Of a stretch of DNA of 64,000 nt, positions 62,480 through 64,000 are shown piece after piece; position 1 is the stretch's first letter; every line of letters starts with the position of its first letter. The DNA is from Hemicentrotus pulcherrimus (lineage: Eukaryota; Echinodermata; Echinoidea; Camarodonta; Strongylocentrotidae). A program made the translations under genes and the position numbers. The notes beneath the pieces were generated by a model that was given only the letters and a program-made list of their open reading frames with translations, ran no database searches and was not told where the DNA came from. Location: assembly GCA_003118195.1 (NCBI GenBank), contig BEXV01000283.1, positions 54,903 to 118,902 on the forward strand. Reading direction: 5' to 3'.

Positions 62480-62570
62480 CCCCCCCCCCCCCCCCCCCNN
62501 NNNNNNNNNNNNNNNNNNNNNNNNNNNNNNNNNNNNNNNNNNNNNNNNNNNNNNNNNNNNNNNNNCCCCC
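62480..62570. other. Assembly gap (67 N) inside poly-C
   Basis: Ns at 62499-62565 lie between C runs, the reverse-strand counterpart of the poly-G gaps. Confidence 0.98.
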
Positions 62571-63616
62571 ACTTTACACCAGTACCTCAGTGGCTGGGCC
62601 CATGCTATGCATCTGCTGAAATTCATGTTTTAAAGCTAGAATCATAGGCCTACATTATAGGTTGGCAATGGTCTTACTACTGCAGTGTGTTACTGATTCT
62701 GCAATATAAATATTTCAAGATGCAATAATTCACATGACAAACATTTACCAAATTCATGACCTTAAACAACATTGGTTTGCTATCATAGGTACATTTAAAT
62801 ATAAGGCCTCATATATTCTAAATTTGCAAATTTCAACCAGTATCGAATGTAGGAAAGCAGTAAGAAATTTGCAAGAATATCAAATTGGTGGCATGTTCAA
62901 AGATGTTTACAAGCACTAGAAATAGAAAAAAAACCCCAGATGTTAGCCACATCTCTACATAAATTATTCAGCTGACCCAGCTATATTGTCAGCCTATTAG
63001 TTGGTGTGTCATCAAGCCTCTAATGATTAAGCCTTTAATTCCTAAAGGCATATGACAGCAGACTGATAGCCAGGGTCTATATAATGGTACCTGACACTCC
63101 CAATGATGTGCGAAGCCAATGTTGAATAGCTTCAACTCTAACTGCTTGGCCACATGGAGTAATAGCTAGCCAAGCCGTCCGTTCGTGCCAATGGTTGATG
63201 ATGGACGTTGAAAGTTAGAGGAAAATCTGCGAATCTCACTCTGATATGTGATACGATAATGTAGCGAACACATGCGAGAATGCTGCTGATGCCAAATGTG
63301 TCTGTTTACTTATCCGGGAGAGGCTCCGCTCATTATATGCATACAAATTTGTGGATTTATGCATTGAATTATTGAGATGATAATGACAGTAATGGGAAAG
63401 TGAGATGAAACGACAAGGAAACACTCTCTATTTTATAATATGCAGTGGAGATTGTTTTGAAAAATCAAATTTGATATCAATGGAGGATAATCTCTATCCA
63501 ATTTTATGAAGAAGAGAAAATCATGTGAAAAGAAGAGAAAATAAAATGCAAAAATGTTTGGTTGAGTGGACAGAGAGGGAGTTTCAAGCTGCAAAATTTG
63601 CAACTCATATTTGCTA

Positions 63617-63794
63617 GCAATTGCAACTCAACTTACTTGCAACGCCCCACTAGTCTCCTAGATTTGCTAGGATTTTGTTAGGATTAAAGTTTTAACAATT
63701 TAACTAAGTTAACTAGATGTAGCTTTTATTCTCCTTCTCTCTCTCTCTCTTATTAATGGGGGCATGGCAAGAAAGTTGAGTTGCGATCAATTGC
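63617..63794. repeat. Imperfect inverted repeat pair
   Basis: GCAATTGCAACTCAACTT at 63617-63634 pairs with AAGTTGAGTTGCGATCAATTGC at 63773-63794. The spacing of about 140 bp suits a foldback or short terminal-inverted-repeat element. Target duplication was not established. Confidence 0.5.
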
Positions 63795-64000
63795 AAATTT
63801 GCAATTAATTCCAATCAATCAATCAAAGACTTGCACTTGATTTTGGGGGATTTGCAATTGTGCAGTATGCTATAATTGGATATCTGTGCTCTGAAAATAA
63901 ATATTTTTTTTAAACTGGATTGAATTGAAATAAGATAAAATAGCTGAGATGATCAACACACTGATAGAGATCAGGAGATCTGTCAAAAGTCAGCAGCTCC

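Larger units (their letters stand above)
61811..64000 (+). other. slit: Start of the next Slit intron, runs off the window
   Basis: Starts GTAAGT after the second domain 2 LRR. It contains a poly-C flanked gap at 62481-62570 and an inverted-repeat pair at 63617-63794. No further LRR exon was recognised. Confidence 0.8.

Overview
The window is AT-rich, intron-dominated animal DNA. Its only gene that I can identify is the middle of a Slit-type axon-guidance gene on the + strand. Seven exons were placed by hand from splice sites, reading phase and homology: 30076-30147, 32628-32699, 35734-35805, 38302-38465, 46713-46851, 61033-61104 and 61739-61810. Together they encode the last three leucine-rich repeats (LRRs) and the cysteine-rich cap of Slit LRR domain 1, the linker and N-terminal cap of domain 2, and the first two LRRs of domain 2. 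The start of the gene lies upstream. The rest of the LRR domains, the EGF repeats, the laminin-G domain and the cystine knot lie beyond base 64000.

The organism is most likely a marine deuterostome, with sea urchin as my best guess. That rests on the Slit sequence, kilobase introns, many TACATGTA, TACCGGTA and TAGGCCTA palindromes, tRNA-derived SINE remnants and short inverted-repeat elements of a style common in echinoderm genomes. It is an inference, not a proof.

Layout: 1-30075 has no exon I can recognise and is either one very long Slit intron or intron plus upstream sequence. It holds two copies of an inverted-repeat (MITE-like) element, GA-rich tracts, a TAC/TTC array, and an 85-bp minisatellite inside a local duplication. 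30076-38465 is a compact exon cluster with introns of 2.5-3.0 kb. 38466-46712 is an 8.2-kb intron that opens with a GAT array 20 nt after the splice donor and holds a third inverted-repeat element. 46852-61032 is a 14-kb intron that opens with GTTC/CATC arrays and holds a 720-N assembly gap, a fourth inverted-repeat element, an IR1-type nuclear-receptor palindrome and a SINE remnant. 61033-64000 holds two more LRR exons and another SINE remnant.

Assembly gaps sit almost exclusively at poly-G/poly-C runs. No rRNA, intact tRNA, CRISPR array, bacterial operon or intact transposase was seen. I found no clear novel biological system. The best leads are the strictly modular phase-2 exon design, in which the splice donor itself supplies the stop codon if an intron is retained; the one exception (the domain-1 cap exon), which would read into a poly-aspartate tail; and a four-copy inverted-repeat family with apparent 3-bp target duplications.
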